Under the pieces are notes generated by a model. It did not search any database and was not told where the DNA came from. It worked only from the letters and a program-made list of their open reading frames with translations. The position numbers and the translations under genes were made by a program. Below, piece by piece: positions 8,138 to 17,400 of a stretch of 64,000 nucleotides of DNA. Position 1 is the first letter of the stretch. Each line of letters opens with the position of its first letter. The stretch comes from Ferrimonas balearica DSM 9799 (GTDB lineage: Bacteria > Pseudomonadota > Gammaproteobacteria > Enterobacterales > Shewanellaceae): NCBI RefSeq assembly GCF_000148645.1, contig NC_014541.1:1798001-1862000 (forward strand), given 5' to 3'.

Positions 8138-8679
8138 TGTGGCTTCCATGTCGTGCTGGCCAGCTCCTGGCCATTGAGATCCAGTACCCGGAATCGCTCA
8201 CCATCAAAGTGGCCAAGGCTTTCGCTGTGGCCGCCTTTGCCCAGGGTGACTGAACCGGGGTTGAAGTGAAGGATGCCGTCCTGCCAGCCGGCAACAGGCA
8301 CATGGGTATGGCCATAGGCAATACCATCACCGGCACGCAATGGGGGCAGGTTATCGGGATTGAGTCGATGGCCGTGGGTCAGACACAGGCGTCGGCCATC
8401 CATCACCAGCCAGTTGTATTCCGCCATCAACGGGAAGTGGCACAGCATCTGATCCACTTCGCTGTCGCAATTGCCCCGGACCGCGACGATGCGGTCCGCA
8501 AACTGGTTAAGGCGGTCAGCCACCTCGGTGGGGGCGTACCCCGGCAGGACCGGGTTGCGGGGGCCGTGGTTGAGCACGTCCCCGAGAACAATGATCTGTT
8601 GGTAGCCCAGGCGCTCACCGAGATCGAGTGCACGATCCAGCGCCGGCAGGACACCGTGGATGTCGGAGATGAAGAGCAT
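8134..8679 (-). CDS. yfcE: YfcE phosphodiesterase
   Basis: 181 residues, calcineurin-type metallophosphoesterase. The motifs are DIHG (residues 6-9), GDVLNHGPRN, GNCDSEVD, THGH and YGHTHVP, the full di-metal set. E. coli YfcE is a Mn-dependent phosphodiesterase of unknown natural substrate. It is the first gene of a two-gene unit with yecM, overlapping by 4 nt. No strong Shine-Dalgarno is visible before the ATG. Confidence 0.93.
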   Translation of the reverse strand: MLFISDIHGVLPALDRALDLGERLGYQQIIVLGDVLNHGPRNPVLPGYAPTEVADRLNQFADRIVAVRGNCDSEVDQMLCHFPLMAEYNWLVMDGRRLCLTHGHRLNPDNLPPLRAGDGIAYGHTHVPVAGWQDGILHFNPGSVTLGKGGHSESLGHFDGERFRVLDLNGQELASTTWKPQ

Positions 8680-8882
8680 AATTTCGAGATCGTCGAGAGA
8701 GTGGACATAAGTCTACTGGTTGCAGCCGAGGGGTGCCAGCCTGGACCGCTGACGTACCCGCTAGTGGAGGTAAATTGCACTATCTTTGGCCGTTTCGCTG
8801 GTGTAGGGTGAAATGGCACCACAAACGGATAACACCAACACAACAAGAGTGCGCCGGTGATAAGCCGGGATAGGGAGGGTCG

Positions 8883-9239
8883 ATGAAAGACAGTATGGAT
8901 GCGAAGTTAGCGGTTGGGCCATTCGACGGTCAGACCAGCGATGAATCTCAGGAAAACCTGCCCAGCCACTTGGTGGCCACGATGTGGTTGTGCATGTTGA
9001 CCAGTCTCGATACCGACAGCCTGGAGTCCCTGGGTGACTGCAATATGGCGGTGGCCTTTGACCTGGGCATTGCGGTGCAGGTCTCCGACGAGGAGGATGT
9101 GCCGCTGGCTGAACTGATGGCAGAAGTATTTGAGTTCTATAACGAGAAGATGGAACTGACACTGCCCAGTGCCAAGCTTGGGGTTGCGATGGCCACCAGC
9201 TATCAGAAAGCCCAGTCGGTGCAGCACAGGGTGCATTAA
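8883..9239 (+). CDS. Small acidic protein of unknown function
   Basis: 118 residues, not recognised. It is acidic in the middle (QVSDEEDVPLAELMAEVFEFYNEKMEL) with a short hydrophobic patch (HLVATMWLCMLTSL), but has no signal peptide and no obvious motif. GGGAGG at 8874-8879 sits 3 nt before ATG 8883, and an intrinsic terminator follows 6 nt after the stop. It is therefore a well-bounded single-gene unit and likely real. It may be lineage-restricted. Confidence 0.7.
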   Translation: MKDSMDAKLAVGPFDGQTSDESQENLPSHLVATMWLCMLTSLDTDSLESLGDCNMAVAFDLGIAVQVSDEEDVPLAELMAEVFEFYNEKMELTLPSAKLGVAMATSYQKAQSVQHRVH

Positions 9240-9245
9240 GCAGAG

Positions 9246-9268
9246 AAACCAGCTTCGGCTGGTTTTTT
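9246..9268 (+). terminator. Intrinsic terminator of the 118-aa gene
   Basis: aaaccagc / ttcg tetraloop / gctggttttttt, a UUCG-capped 8-bp stem. Confidence 0.92.
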
Positions 9269-9357
9269 GCTTTTAGTGGGCTGATCATTCGCTTTCGGTA
9301 CAGCCAGTTTGGTTACAATGATTCGCCAAACCGTTCAAAAAGGAGAGGCTTCTCACC

Positions 9358-9852
9358 ATGGTCAAACACTATTGCAAGGTTTTGCTACTGGCACTGTTGC
9401 TGCCGTTGGCGGGCACATCACTGGCAGCGGACAAGACCGTGATTGGGCCGGTGGCCCGACTCAACGTGGTCGAAGCAGACCTGAGTTACCTGGCCCGGAT
9501 CGATACGGGGGCCTCCAAAACCTCCATCCATGCCGAGAATATGCAGGTGATTGGCGGAGACTTGCAGGATTGGGATGACAATATTGGGAAATCCATCCGC
9601 TTTGATACGGCCAATGAAAGTGGCACTAAAGCCAGCATTGAAGCCGAGATTGCCGATGTGCTGCACATTCGCAACTCGCAGGGCAGTGAAGACCGTTACG
9701 TCGTGTGGCTGCATGTGGGGCCGGAAGGGAAGGAGCGCCGTGTCCTGGTGACGCTCAAGGAGCGCGGTCCCATGACCTATAAGCTGCTGATCGGCCGTAA
9801 CTGGCTGGCCGGGGAGTACCTGGTGGATGTGGAGCTGCCAGACGAGAAGTAG
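9358..9852 (+). CDS. Secreted retropepsin-like aspartic protease (Zn_protease/RimB family)
   Basis: 164 residues. A signal peptide (VLLLALLLPLAGTSLAAD) is followed by one retropepsin-like domain with the aspartyl motif RIDTGASKTS (Asp49-Thr-Gly-Ala) and the closing LLIGRNWLAGEYLVDVE. The family (PF05618, often called ATP-dependent zinc protease) is better viewed as single-domain aspartic proteases; a cytoplasmic relative trims RimK-added glutamates. The signal peptide here places this copy in the periplasm, so a RimK link is not expected. AAAGGAGAGG precedes the ATG and a bidirectional terminator follows. Confidence 0.85.
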   Translation: MVKHYCKVLLLALLLPLAGTSLAADKTVIGPVARLNVVEADLSYLARIDTGASKTSIHAENMQVIGGDLQDWDDNIGKSIRFDTANESGTKASIEAEIADVLHIRNSQGSEDRYVVWLHVGPEGKERRVLVTLKERGPMTYKLLIGRNWLAGEYLVDVELPDEK

Positions 9853-9877
9853 TCTGGTGTTGCGATGAGCAGACAAC

Positions 9878-9905
9878 AAAAAAGGCGCCGATTGGCGCCT
9901 TTTTC
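9878..9905. terminator. Bidirectional intrinsic terminator
   Basis: aaaaaaggcgcc / gatt / ggcgccttttt between the convergent retropepsin and cold-shock genes. Confidence 0.9.
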
Positions 9906-9923
9906 TTCGCGGGTAATAACCAA

Positions 9924-10133
9924 TTAGATCTTGGTTACGTTAGCCGCTTGCGGGCCTTTCGGGCCTTGCTCGATATCGAAAGATACCTGCTGACCTTCAG
10001 CCAGAGTTTTGAAACCGTCACCCTGAATGGCACGGAAGTGTACGAATACGTCAGCGCCGCCGTTGTCTTGAGTGATGAAGCCGAAGCCTTTGTCTTCGTT
10101 GAACCACTTCACGGTACCAGTTGCTTTGGACAT
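9924..10133 (-). CDS. Cold-shock domain protein (CspA family)
   Basis: 69 residues, single cold-shock domain with RNP1 KGFGFI and RNP2 DVFVHF, starting [16 protein letters not shown]. It binds single-stranded RNA/DNA and melts RNA structure. AGGAG lies 5 nt before the ATG; an upstream in-frame extension to 10271 is rejected. The gene is followed by a terminator and has a long AT-rich leader of more than 100 nt, as is common for csp mRNAs whose 5' UTR controls expression; I could not identify a classical cold box. Confidence 0.95.
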   Translation of the reverse strand: MSKATGTVKWFNEDKGFGFITQDNGGADVFVHFRAIQGDGFKTLAEGQQVSFDIEQGPKGPQAANVTKI

Positions 10134-10360
10134 GATGTCTCCTGAATAAAATAAAAAATTAAACACGCAATTTGTGCCCAACCTACTGAGCTTAGCAGTA
10201 AATCCGGACAATGAGCGCTTCAGACAACATGACTTAACAGTAAAGCAATGGAGCGAAGTGTTCAGTTTCAAATTGTTGCGTATGCTCGGCCCTGGGGCCG
10301 AACAAGCTGCACTATAGCACCCCGGGGCCGGGGGTACACCCTTTATTGGCCTGAAAACGA
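10134..10360 (-). promoter_or_regulatory. Long upstream/leader region of the csp gene
   Basis: About 230 nt without a gene. It is AT-rich close to the csp start and then contains an inverted repeat tcggccc(t)ggggccga at about 10287-10302. Probably holds the csp promoter and a structured 5' UTR; no consensus promoter stands out. Confidence 0.4.
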
Positions 10361-10389
10361 CAAAAAGCGCCCCGAAAGGCGCTTTTGTT
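10361..10389 (-). terminator. Intrinsic terminator of rlmI
   Basis: On the minus strand aaaagcgcc / tttcgg / ggcgcttttt directly after the rlmI stop. Confidence 0.88.
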
Positions 10390-10390
10390 G

Positions 10391-11581
10391 TTACCAGACC
10401 CGTAAAGCGAGGCCTTTTAGGTAGAAACCCTCGGGGTAGGCTGAGCCAATCGGGTGATCTGACGCCTGCGCCAGCTTCTCCAGGATCTGGGCATCACGGC
10501 CAGCGTCCAGTGCAGCATCGGCCACAATCTTCTGGAACAGGGCGGAGTCCATCAGGCCGGAGCAGGAGTAAGTCAGCAGAATGCCGCCGGGCTTCAAGCA
10601 CTGCATCGCCACCAGGTTGATGTCTTTGTAGCCGCGGCAGGCACCCGGCAGCTGAGCTTTGTTGTCGGCGAACTTGGGCGGATCCAGAATGATCACATCA
10701 AACTGCTCACCCTCTTCGCGGTATTGGCGCAACAGCTTGAAGACGTCGGCATCGACGTTGTTCAGGCGGCTCAGGTCGAGCTCATTGATCTCAGCGCTTT
10801 GTTGCGCCAGAGCCAGAGCCGGCTTGGAGACATCGACGTTCACCACTTCGGCGGCGCCCGCCTTCAGGGCGTAAGTGCCAAAACCACCGGAGTAGCTGAA
10901 GCAGTTCAGTACCCGCTGGCCTTTGACGTAGCGACTGGCGGCCAGGCGGTTGTCACGCTGGTCGAGGTAGGCGCCGGTCTTGTGGCCGTTCTCCACATCC
11001 ACCAGCAGCTTAACGCCGTTCTCTTCGAACACCATCGGCTGGGCGGGCAGGGTGCCGTGCAGCAGGCCAGCCACCGGCTTGAGGCCCTCTTTCTTGCGGA
11101 CGTCCACATCGGAACGCTCGTAGATGGCGCATTGCGGGAACTGGGCTTTCAACGCCTCGACCAGGGTGTCACGATGGGCTTCGGCGCCCGCGCTGAGCAG
11201 CTGGCACACCAATACGTCGGCAAAGCGGTCGATGGTGATGCCCGGCAATCCGTCGGACTCACCGGCGATCAGGCGGTAGCCAGTCAGGCCATCGCGCTCG
11301 ATCAGGTATTCACGGCCCAGTTGAGCGCGGGCGATGCGGCTGGCGAAGAAATCGAGGTCGACCGCTTCGTTTTGGTCAAAGGTCCAGATGCGAACGCGGA
11401 TCTGGCTTTGCGGTGAGTAGGCTCCCCGGCCCAGCCAGCGACCATCCTTGGCGTACACCTCAACGGTGTCGCCCAGTTCGGCGTGGCCTTCAACCCGCTC
11501 GATGCCATTGGAGAACACCCAAGGGTGACGGCGAAGCAGGGATTTTTCTCGGGATTTTTTCAGGATGACTTTGGCAACCAT
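10391..11581 (-). CDS. rlmI: 23S rRNA m5C1962 methyltransferase RlmI
   Basis: 396 residues, full length for RlmI. An N-terminal PUA-like domain ([20 protein letters not shown]) is followed by an EEHEP region and a Rossmann methyltransferase domain. SAM-binding is seen at [29 protein letters not shown] and the catalytic region [11 protein letters not shown], with TYSCSGLM near the end. It methylates C1962 of 23S rRNA using SAM. It is a single gene with its own terminator; the Shine-Dalgarno is weak. Confidence 0.95.
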   Translation of the reverse strand: MVAKVILKKSREKSLLRRHPWVFSNGIERVEGHAELGDTVEVYAKDGRWLGRGAYSPQSQIRVRIWTFDQNEAVDLDFFASRIARAQLGREYLIERDGLTGYRLIAGESDGLPGITIDRFADVLVCQLLSAGAEAHRDTLVEALKAQFPQCAIYERSDVDVRKKEGLKPVAGLLHGTLPAQPMVFEENGVKLLVDVENGHKTGAYLDQRDNRLAASRYVKGQRVLNCFSYSGGFGTYALKAGAAEVVNVDVSKPALALAQQSAEINELDLSRLNNVDADVFKLLRQYREEGEQFDVIILDPPKFADNKAQLPGACRGYKDINLVAMQCLKPGGILLTYSCSGLMDSALFQKIVADAALDAGRDAQILEKLAQASDHPIGSAYPEGFYLKGLALRVW

Positions 11582-11735
11582 GGTGCTCGGGTCCGGGAAG
11601 GGAAAGAGGGCGGATTTTAGGCCCAGTGCGCCACGCAGGCAAGGGGATGGTGGTGTTTTCGTCGTTTGCGCAGGGGCTTGGCAGCATTGGCGTCACCTTG
11701 TGCGACAATGGCAGCCTCAGTAAGAGGATTGACCC

Positions 11736-12518
11736 GTGAACGACACCAATTTTGACGGCCGTGCCCGTAAGTTTGCCGACAACATCTATGGCACCAGCAA
11801 GGGGCAGGTGCGGGAGGCGGTACTCTGGCACCAGCTGCAACACCGCTTCCTGCCGCGACTTGGCGAGAACGCCCGTGTACTCGATGCCGGGGGAGGTCAG
11901 GGCCAGATGGCACGCCGCGTGGCGGCCGCCGGTTACCCGGTATTGTTGAATGACCTGTCGGCAGAAATGTTGAGCATGGCCCGGCAGCGCGCGGACGAAG
12001 CCGGGCTGGCAAGCCGGTTCCAATACCAGCAGGGTGCCATTCAGCAGCTGCCGCAGCAGATCGCCCACCCTTATCAGGGGGTGGTGTGTCATGCGGTGCT
12101 GGAGTGGGCCAGCGATCCGCAGGCGGTGTTGGCTGCGCTGGCGCAATGCCTGGCGCCCGGAGGGGTACTGTCCCTGGCCTTCTTTAACCACTTGGGGGCC
12201 GAGTTCCACAACCTGGTGGCGGGCAATTTCGACAATCTGGGCGAGGCGATGACCAACCGCAAAACCCGACGGGTGCGGATGGTGCCCCACAGCCCGCTGC
12301 GCAATGAGCAGGTGATCGACTGGCTGGAAGCGTTGGGGCTGCAGGTCGAGCACCAATGTGGCGTGCGGGTGATTCACGACTATCTGCGTGACAAGAGCCT
12401 GCAACAGAGCCAGCTGGAGCGGCTGATTGAGCTGGAGTTGGCGTACTGCGAGCGGGTTCCCTACCGGGATATTGGACGCTACACCCACCTGCTGGTCAGC
12501 AAGCCTGAACAGAACTAA
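11736..12518 (+). CDS. cmoM: tRNA cmo5U methyltransferase CmoM (SmtA)
   Basis: 260 residues, class I methyltransferase matching CmoM/SmtA: DRNFD-like N-terminus (TNFDGRARKFADNIYG), VLDAGGGQGQMA SAM site, HAVLEWASDPQ, LSLAFFNHLGAEFHNL and TNRKTRRVRMVPHSPL. CmoM methylates cmo5U34 to mcmo5U in tRNA wobble positions. GTG start at 11736 with AAGAGGA 7 nt upstream. In E. coli cmoM is the first gene of the cmoM-mukFEB operon; here it lies next to a Muk/Mks-like condensin but faces it head-on, separated by a terminator. Confidence 0.93.
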   Translation: MNDTNFDGRARKFADNIYGTSKGQVREAVLWHQLQHRFLPRLGENARVLDAGGGQGQMARRVAAAGYPVLLNDLSAEMLSMARQRADEAGLASRFQYQQGAIQQLPQQIAHPYQGVVCHAVLEWASDPQAVLAALAQCLAPGGVLSLAFFNHLGAEFHNLVAGNFDNLGEAMTNRKTRRVRMVPHSPLRNEQVIDWLEALGLQVEHQCGVRVIHDYLRDKSLQQSQLERLIELELAYCERVPYRDIGRYTHLLVSKPEQN

Positions 12519-12545
12519 AAAAGCCGGCGCAATGCCGGCTTTTCT
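12519..12545. terminator. Intrinsic terminator between cmoM and mksF
   Basis: aaagccggc / gcaat / gccggctttt; the A-run and T-run on both sides allow use by both convergent transcripts. Confidence 0.88.
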
Positions 12546-12558
12546 GGCTTTTCTCGGG

Positions 12559-13776
12559 TCAGCGTAGTGCCACCCGCACATCCTCGATGTACTTGTTGCC
12601 ACTGAACACCGGATGGTCCTGCAGGGTGGGGTCAAGGGCAAAGCAGTCCTGTTGCTCCTTGGGCAGGCTGTCGAAGGCGCCGATCACCTGGTACAGCCAG
12701 GCCTCTTCAGGCCAACTCAGCGATTGTTGCTGCAGGTATTGCAGTGCCGAGAGCGGCTCAGCCCGGTCAATGGCGGCGCAGTAGAAGCGATCGACGTCCT
12801 GTTTCAGGCCATCGTCGCTGAGGGTGTAGTCCGCCACCTGTCCCAGTTCAAACGCTTCGCCGTGGGCCAGCCGGGCGTCCGCCGCTTCCCGTTCCGGTCG
12901 ACGGATCTGAGACACCAGCTGCAGCAGGGTGTGTTCTTCGTCGCCCTGGGTCACGTCCACGGACGCCGGAGCGAGCAGGGCTTCGGCCTGATTAAACAGG
13001 CTGGGCACCTGAACCCGCTCAAGGTGTGGCCCGACTTTGTAATCCGGGTGCTGTTCGCAATGCAGCAGGAAGCCTTTGAGCAGGCGGGTGCGGCCCTGGA
13101 TTTCGCGGAAGCGACCGAGCAGGGCCAACAGCCGGCTCTGCACCACGGCCATCTCCTGGGTGCAATCCACCAGAGTGTGTTGCAGCCCCACCACCAACAG
13201 GCGGCGCAGTTCTCGGGCATCACCGGCCAATTCGGCCAGCTCGTCAAAGCGGAACAGCTCAAGGCTGGCCAGCAGTTCAATCACTTGGTCCTGAGCCAGC
13301 CGGTTTTCACGGATCTTGGCCTCAATGGTGCCAACGTAACCAAACTCGTTGTTGATCCGTGACCACAGGCTGCGGGTGGAGTAGCGCAGGCTCTCCTTCA
13401 GGCCAAACACCTGTTCCTGCAGCTCCTGAAGGTGCACATCCGCCGCCGGGTAGTCGTGCAGGTGCAGCGCTTCCTTATAGTGGCCCGCCAGGGTTTTGAG
13501 GGTGGCCAGGGCCGAGCCGACGTTGGCATCGACCTGGCGGTTGCGCTCATCTTTGAGGGCGTCTTCCAGCAGTTGTCGTACCGGGCGGGCCAGACGCAGC
13601 GGTTCGTTCGGCTCACTGCGCTTTAGGATGCCGTTCTGCACCAGCTTGTCGACCGCCTTGGCGTTATCCGGGGTGACCTCCGCGGTGCCTGCCAGGTAGG
13701 TGTCCATCACCAGCCCGGAGTGGCGGCTGAGCAAACTCAGGAAGCGCTTGCCCGCGTCGTGCAGGTGATCGCTCAC
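12559..13776 (-). CDS. MukF/MksF-like condensin kleisin subunit
   Basis: 405 residues, last gene of a B-E-F condensin operon. Size and position fit the kleisin subunit MksF (JetA in Wadjet systems). The N-terminal part (LTGDAGKRFLSLLSRHSGL-type helix, VDKLVQNGILKRSEPNEPLRLARPVRQLLEDAL) looks like a winged-helix dimerisation domain, followed by long helices and a C-terminal winged-helix-like end that would bind the ATPase. Its start overlaps the mksE stop by 4 nt. Direct sequence recognition is weak; assignment rests on operon context and size. Confidence 0.75.
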   Translation of the reverse strand: MSDHLHDAGKRFLSLLSRHSGLVMDTYLAGTAEVTPDNAKAVDKLVQNGILKRSEPNEPLRLARPVRQLLEDALKDERNRQVDANVGSALATLKTLAGHYKEALHLHDYPAADVHLQELQEQVFGLKESLRYSTRSLWSRINNEFGYVGTIEAKIRENRLAQDQVIELLASLELFRFDELAELAGDARELRRLLVVGLQHTLVDCTQEMAVVQSRLLALLGRFREIQGRTRLLKGFLLHCEQHPDYKVGPHLERVQVPSLFNQAEALLAPASVDVTQGDEEHTLLQLVSQIRRPEREAADARLAHGEAFELGQVADYTLSDDGLKQDVDRFYCAAIDRAEPLSALQYLQQQSLSWPEEAWLYQVIGAFDSLPKEQQDCFALDPTLQDHPVFSGNKYIEDVRVALR

Positions 13777-14405
13777 AACAGGTTCTCCTGTTTCATCACC
13801 TCAGCCTTCTGCTCCAGCGCCAGGGACTCGGTTTCATCGATAAAGCGCAGTACCTCGTACAGGTATTCGATTTTGCCGGTGGCCTGGTAGATCTGTTTTT
13901 CCGCGTTGGGGCGCACCAGGTAGCCCAGCTCGCACAGGCGCTTAAAGATCTGCTTGAGCTGCCCCTCAACGCTGGTGGAGGTGGAGTTGAACAGGCGGAA
14001 ACGGGCGATCTTGCTCAGTTGTTCCGACAGTGCCGGCACATCCTCGATGGTGGTCTGCAGCTCGTTCAGGCGCACGCGCACGCCCTGGGCCAGCGGCTCA
14101 TCACCGGAACCGGCTTCCTGCACCAGTACCATCCACTGCACCAGCGGTTGCAGTGACTGCACCACATCCTGGAACTGGTGGCCGAGCACGTCGCGCTCCT
14201 CCTCGCCCAGGTCCTGGTAGCTGGCGTAGTACACGGTGTCGCTCGCCGCGCTGCTGACCTGACGATTCAACACCGCCAGGTGGTCATTGACCTGTTGCCG
14301 CTTGCTTTCATTGCTGAGCAGCTCCCAGCCGGCTTCATCGCTGATTTTGCAGATAAACTGGCCGCGCAGCAGGCTCTCGATCACCCGTCCGGTTTCGCTT
14401 CTCAT
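13773..14405 (-). CDS. MukE/MksE-like condensin subunit
   Basis: 210 residues, middle gene of the operon, overlapping both neighbours by 4 nt (ATGA). It begins MRSETGRVIESLLRGQFICK, a pattern seen in MksE/JetB proteins, and ends with LCELGYLVRPNAEKQIYQATGKIEYLYEVLRFID, which resembles the winged-helix part. MksE dimers bind the kleisin and DNA. Size matches MksE (about 200-230) well. The assignment rests on context plus pattern. Confidence 0.78.
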   Translation of the reverse strand: MRSETGRVIESLLRGQFICKISDEAGWELLSNESKRQQVNDHLAVLNRQVSSAASDTVYYASYQDLGEEERDVLGHQFQDVVQSLQPLVQWMVLVQEAGSGDEPLAQGVRVRLNELQTTIEDVPALSEQLSKIARFRLFNSTSTSVEGQLKQIFKRLCELGYLVRPNAEKQIYQATGKIEYLYEVLRFIDETESLALEQKAEVMKQENLL

Positions 14406-17400
14406 GCGGTGAGCTCCTCTTGCATGGCGCGGGCTTTCAGGCGTTCCGCGATGGGGCTGACTTTGGGTTGCACCACCTGCAGCTGGCGGGTGGTTTTATT
14501 GATGATGTAGCGGTTCTGGAACAGGGTAAGCACCTCAGATTCCGGGTTGGGGAACGCGCCCAGTACGGCGATGCGGTTGTTTTCGCAGGCGTCGAAGATC
14601 TTTTTGACGTTGCCGTGGTGCAGGGTACCCAGTTCGTCGATGGGCCAGTGGATCACCGTACCGGCGTTGCCCCGCAGCAGGCGGGTAAAGGCCAGCAGGA
14701 ACTTACACAGGATCAGGTACGCCATACCGTGGCTGGAGGATTCGTTGAGCTGGCGGTCGGTGCGGATCACCAGGTCGGAATTGCCCTCGCGCAGGCGCAG
14801 TTCAATCTCCAGCAACTTGGCGATGCTGCCGGACAGGGCGGCGCGGCCGATCACTTCCAGCGCGCGGCGCAGGCGCTGGGCGTACTCTTCGCCCGGCAGG
14901 CCGGCAAAGCCTTGCTTCTGCCACTGTTCATGGCTCTGGATAAAGGCGGTCAGCTCATCCCAGAACTCCAGCTCGCTGATGCGCGAGCGGATCTTCACTT
15001 CGGAACCGGATACGCCGTCCAGGAACAGCTCTTCGCCGACTTCGCGGGTGATGCGGGCCGACTGGGTGCCGATGCGTTTATCGATGTCCGCCAGTACGTG
15101 GTAGTAGGTTTCCAACTCTTTGCCGAAGGTCTGGCCGGTGGTGCGTAGCACCTCCATTCGGGACGGCAGCAGGTGGTTCATCATGTACTGCAGATGCGGC
15201 ACCAGCTTCATGTGGTCGAGCTTGGCCACGCCCAGATCGTTATCGGTGCTGCTCAGGCAGTCGCTGCGCCACTGTTCCCAGTTGGCGGCCAGCTCCGGCC
15301 CGGCCTTCTGGCCAATCAGGCTGTCGAAATGCTCGACTTGCTGTTTGATTACGGACAGGTGCTGGTCGCGGGCCTGCAGCTTCTCCTGAGTTTCACGCAG
15401 GCGCTCGTCCAACGGCGCGGCGGCGTACTCTTCGGCTTTGACCTGAGCGGGCAGGGACAGCTTGTTGAGGGCGGCCAGCAACTGTTTGAGTTGTTCCAGC
15501 TGCTCGTTGGCGTGGGTCAGTGCCTGTTCCGCCGCTTTCTGGCTGGTTTTCAGTTCGTCGTTGAGGGTTTTGTGTTCCCGCTGCAGCTTGGCCAGCACCT
15601 GATCCAGTTCGAGGATCTCGCGCTGGGCCACGGAGAGCTTGTCCTGCAGCTGGGGCTGCTCCAGGCTGAACGGGCCTTTAAACCAGATCTGGTAATCCGC
15701 CACCTTGTCGCGCATCGATTCGGTGCGGCCAATCTTCTGATCGATGGCGTGGATCTGCTCTTTCAGCGCCAGGATCTGGCTGTCGTCCACACCGCGCTCT
15801 TTCAGCTCGGCCTGATACCAGCGCTCACACTCGGCCAGCTCTTCGTTTTTCTGGGCGCGACGGTTGGCCAGTTCGCCGGAAAGCTGGGTCAGTTGTTCGT
15901 CGATGCCACCCAGGCGTTCCTGCCAGAACGCCTCCTTATCCATGCGGGCTTCCATCTGCTGGGCTTTGAGGTCTTCAACAAAGCCCTGGTACTCGCTGAC
16001 CAGTTTTTTCAGCTCGGCCTGGACTGACTTGAGCTGTTTCTCGGACTGCTGCTTACGCTCAGCGACGGCGCTGCGCAGGGTCTGGCTGAGCTGTTTCTTC
16101 TCATCCAGCAGGCGGGCGTGTTGGCTCTTGGCGCTCTGGTATTGAGTCTGGGCCCGGATCACCGCTTCGTTGGCGCTTTGCAGTTCGGCTTGCTGCGCTT
16201 CGATGCGGGCTTCCAGTTGCGCCTGTTCATTGCGGCACTGCTCCAACGCCTGGCGGGCCTGCTCGGCGCGTTGCTCCAGTTGCTGTTCGTTCTGGGCGTA
16301 TTCCGGGGTATCCAGGTTGCCCAGCTCCAGCGCCACACCAAACAGGCTGTCGCCACTGCCAATGGCAGGCTTAAGATCGCCGCGTTTGAGCAGCTCCGGG
16401 CGGATCACTTTACCGATGGTGTCGATCCACTCCGGCTTCTCCTGACGCAGGAACTTGAGCAGGGAGTGATCCTTGGGGAAGCGCAGGGCGTCGATGGCGT
16501 CATAGTCGGCCTGACACTGGGCCATACGCTGGCGTTGCTGGCTCAGCTGGGCCTGAAGGTCCTGTCGGATCTGGCGCTGGCGCTGTTCACCATCGCGCTG
16601 CTGCTCCAGCGCCTGCTCGGCACTTTGCTGTTGCTGGTACGCCTCGTCGATGCGCGCTTCCAGCACATCCAGTTGGCGACGTTCGTCGCTGCTGTAACTG
16701 GCGCTGTCGCACACCAGTTGCAGGCGCTGCTGCTCCAGCTCGAGGGTTTTCAGTTCGGCTTGGTGGCGCTGTTCGGCCGCCTGGCTCTGGCTGCGGAAGC
16801 CATCCTCCAGCGCCCGGATCTCATTCTGCTGCTGGCGCTGCAGGTCAGCCTGCTGGCTGCGGGCCTGATCCTGGCGCTCGCGCAGGGATTCGATGGCGGC
16901 GTTGTTGCGGACCTCGATCTGGCCGCGATGCTGGGTGTAGGTGGCCTCGATGTCGGAGTGCTTTTCGGTCAGCAGGGTATGACGCTCGCGCAGGTCCTGC
17001 AGATCAGCACGCCACTGGCCCAGCCGCTCCAGATCACGGGCGGCGGATTCAATGTCCAGCTCCAGCCAGTGCTGGTGTTCGTTTTCGATCTGCTCGAGGC
17101 GCTGCTCATAGCTGTTGGCGTCGGAGCGGGCATCGGCGCGGCGGTCTTTCAGCTCGCTGCTCTGGGCCTCGAACTCGCGGATCGCTTCCTCCAGCTGGGC
17201 CAGACACTCTCGGCGCTCTCGCTGGTGGCGCTCAATCGCTTCCTCCAGCAGGATCTTGTCGCTGCCAAAGCCCGCTTTCAGGCCTGCCAACTCCTGCTCG
17301 CACATCAGGAAGGCGTCGTAGCGCTGTTCCAGCTTGGCGAATTGCGGACGAGTCTGTTCAAAGTGCTGCACCAGCTGGCTTTCCCGGATCCACTCATCCA

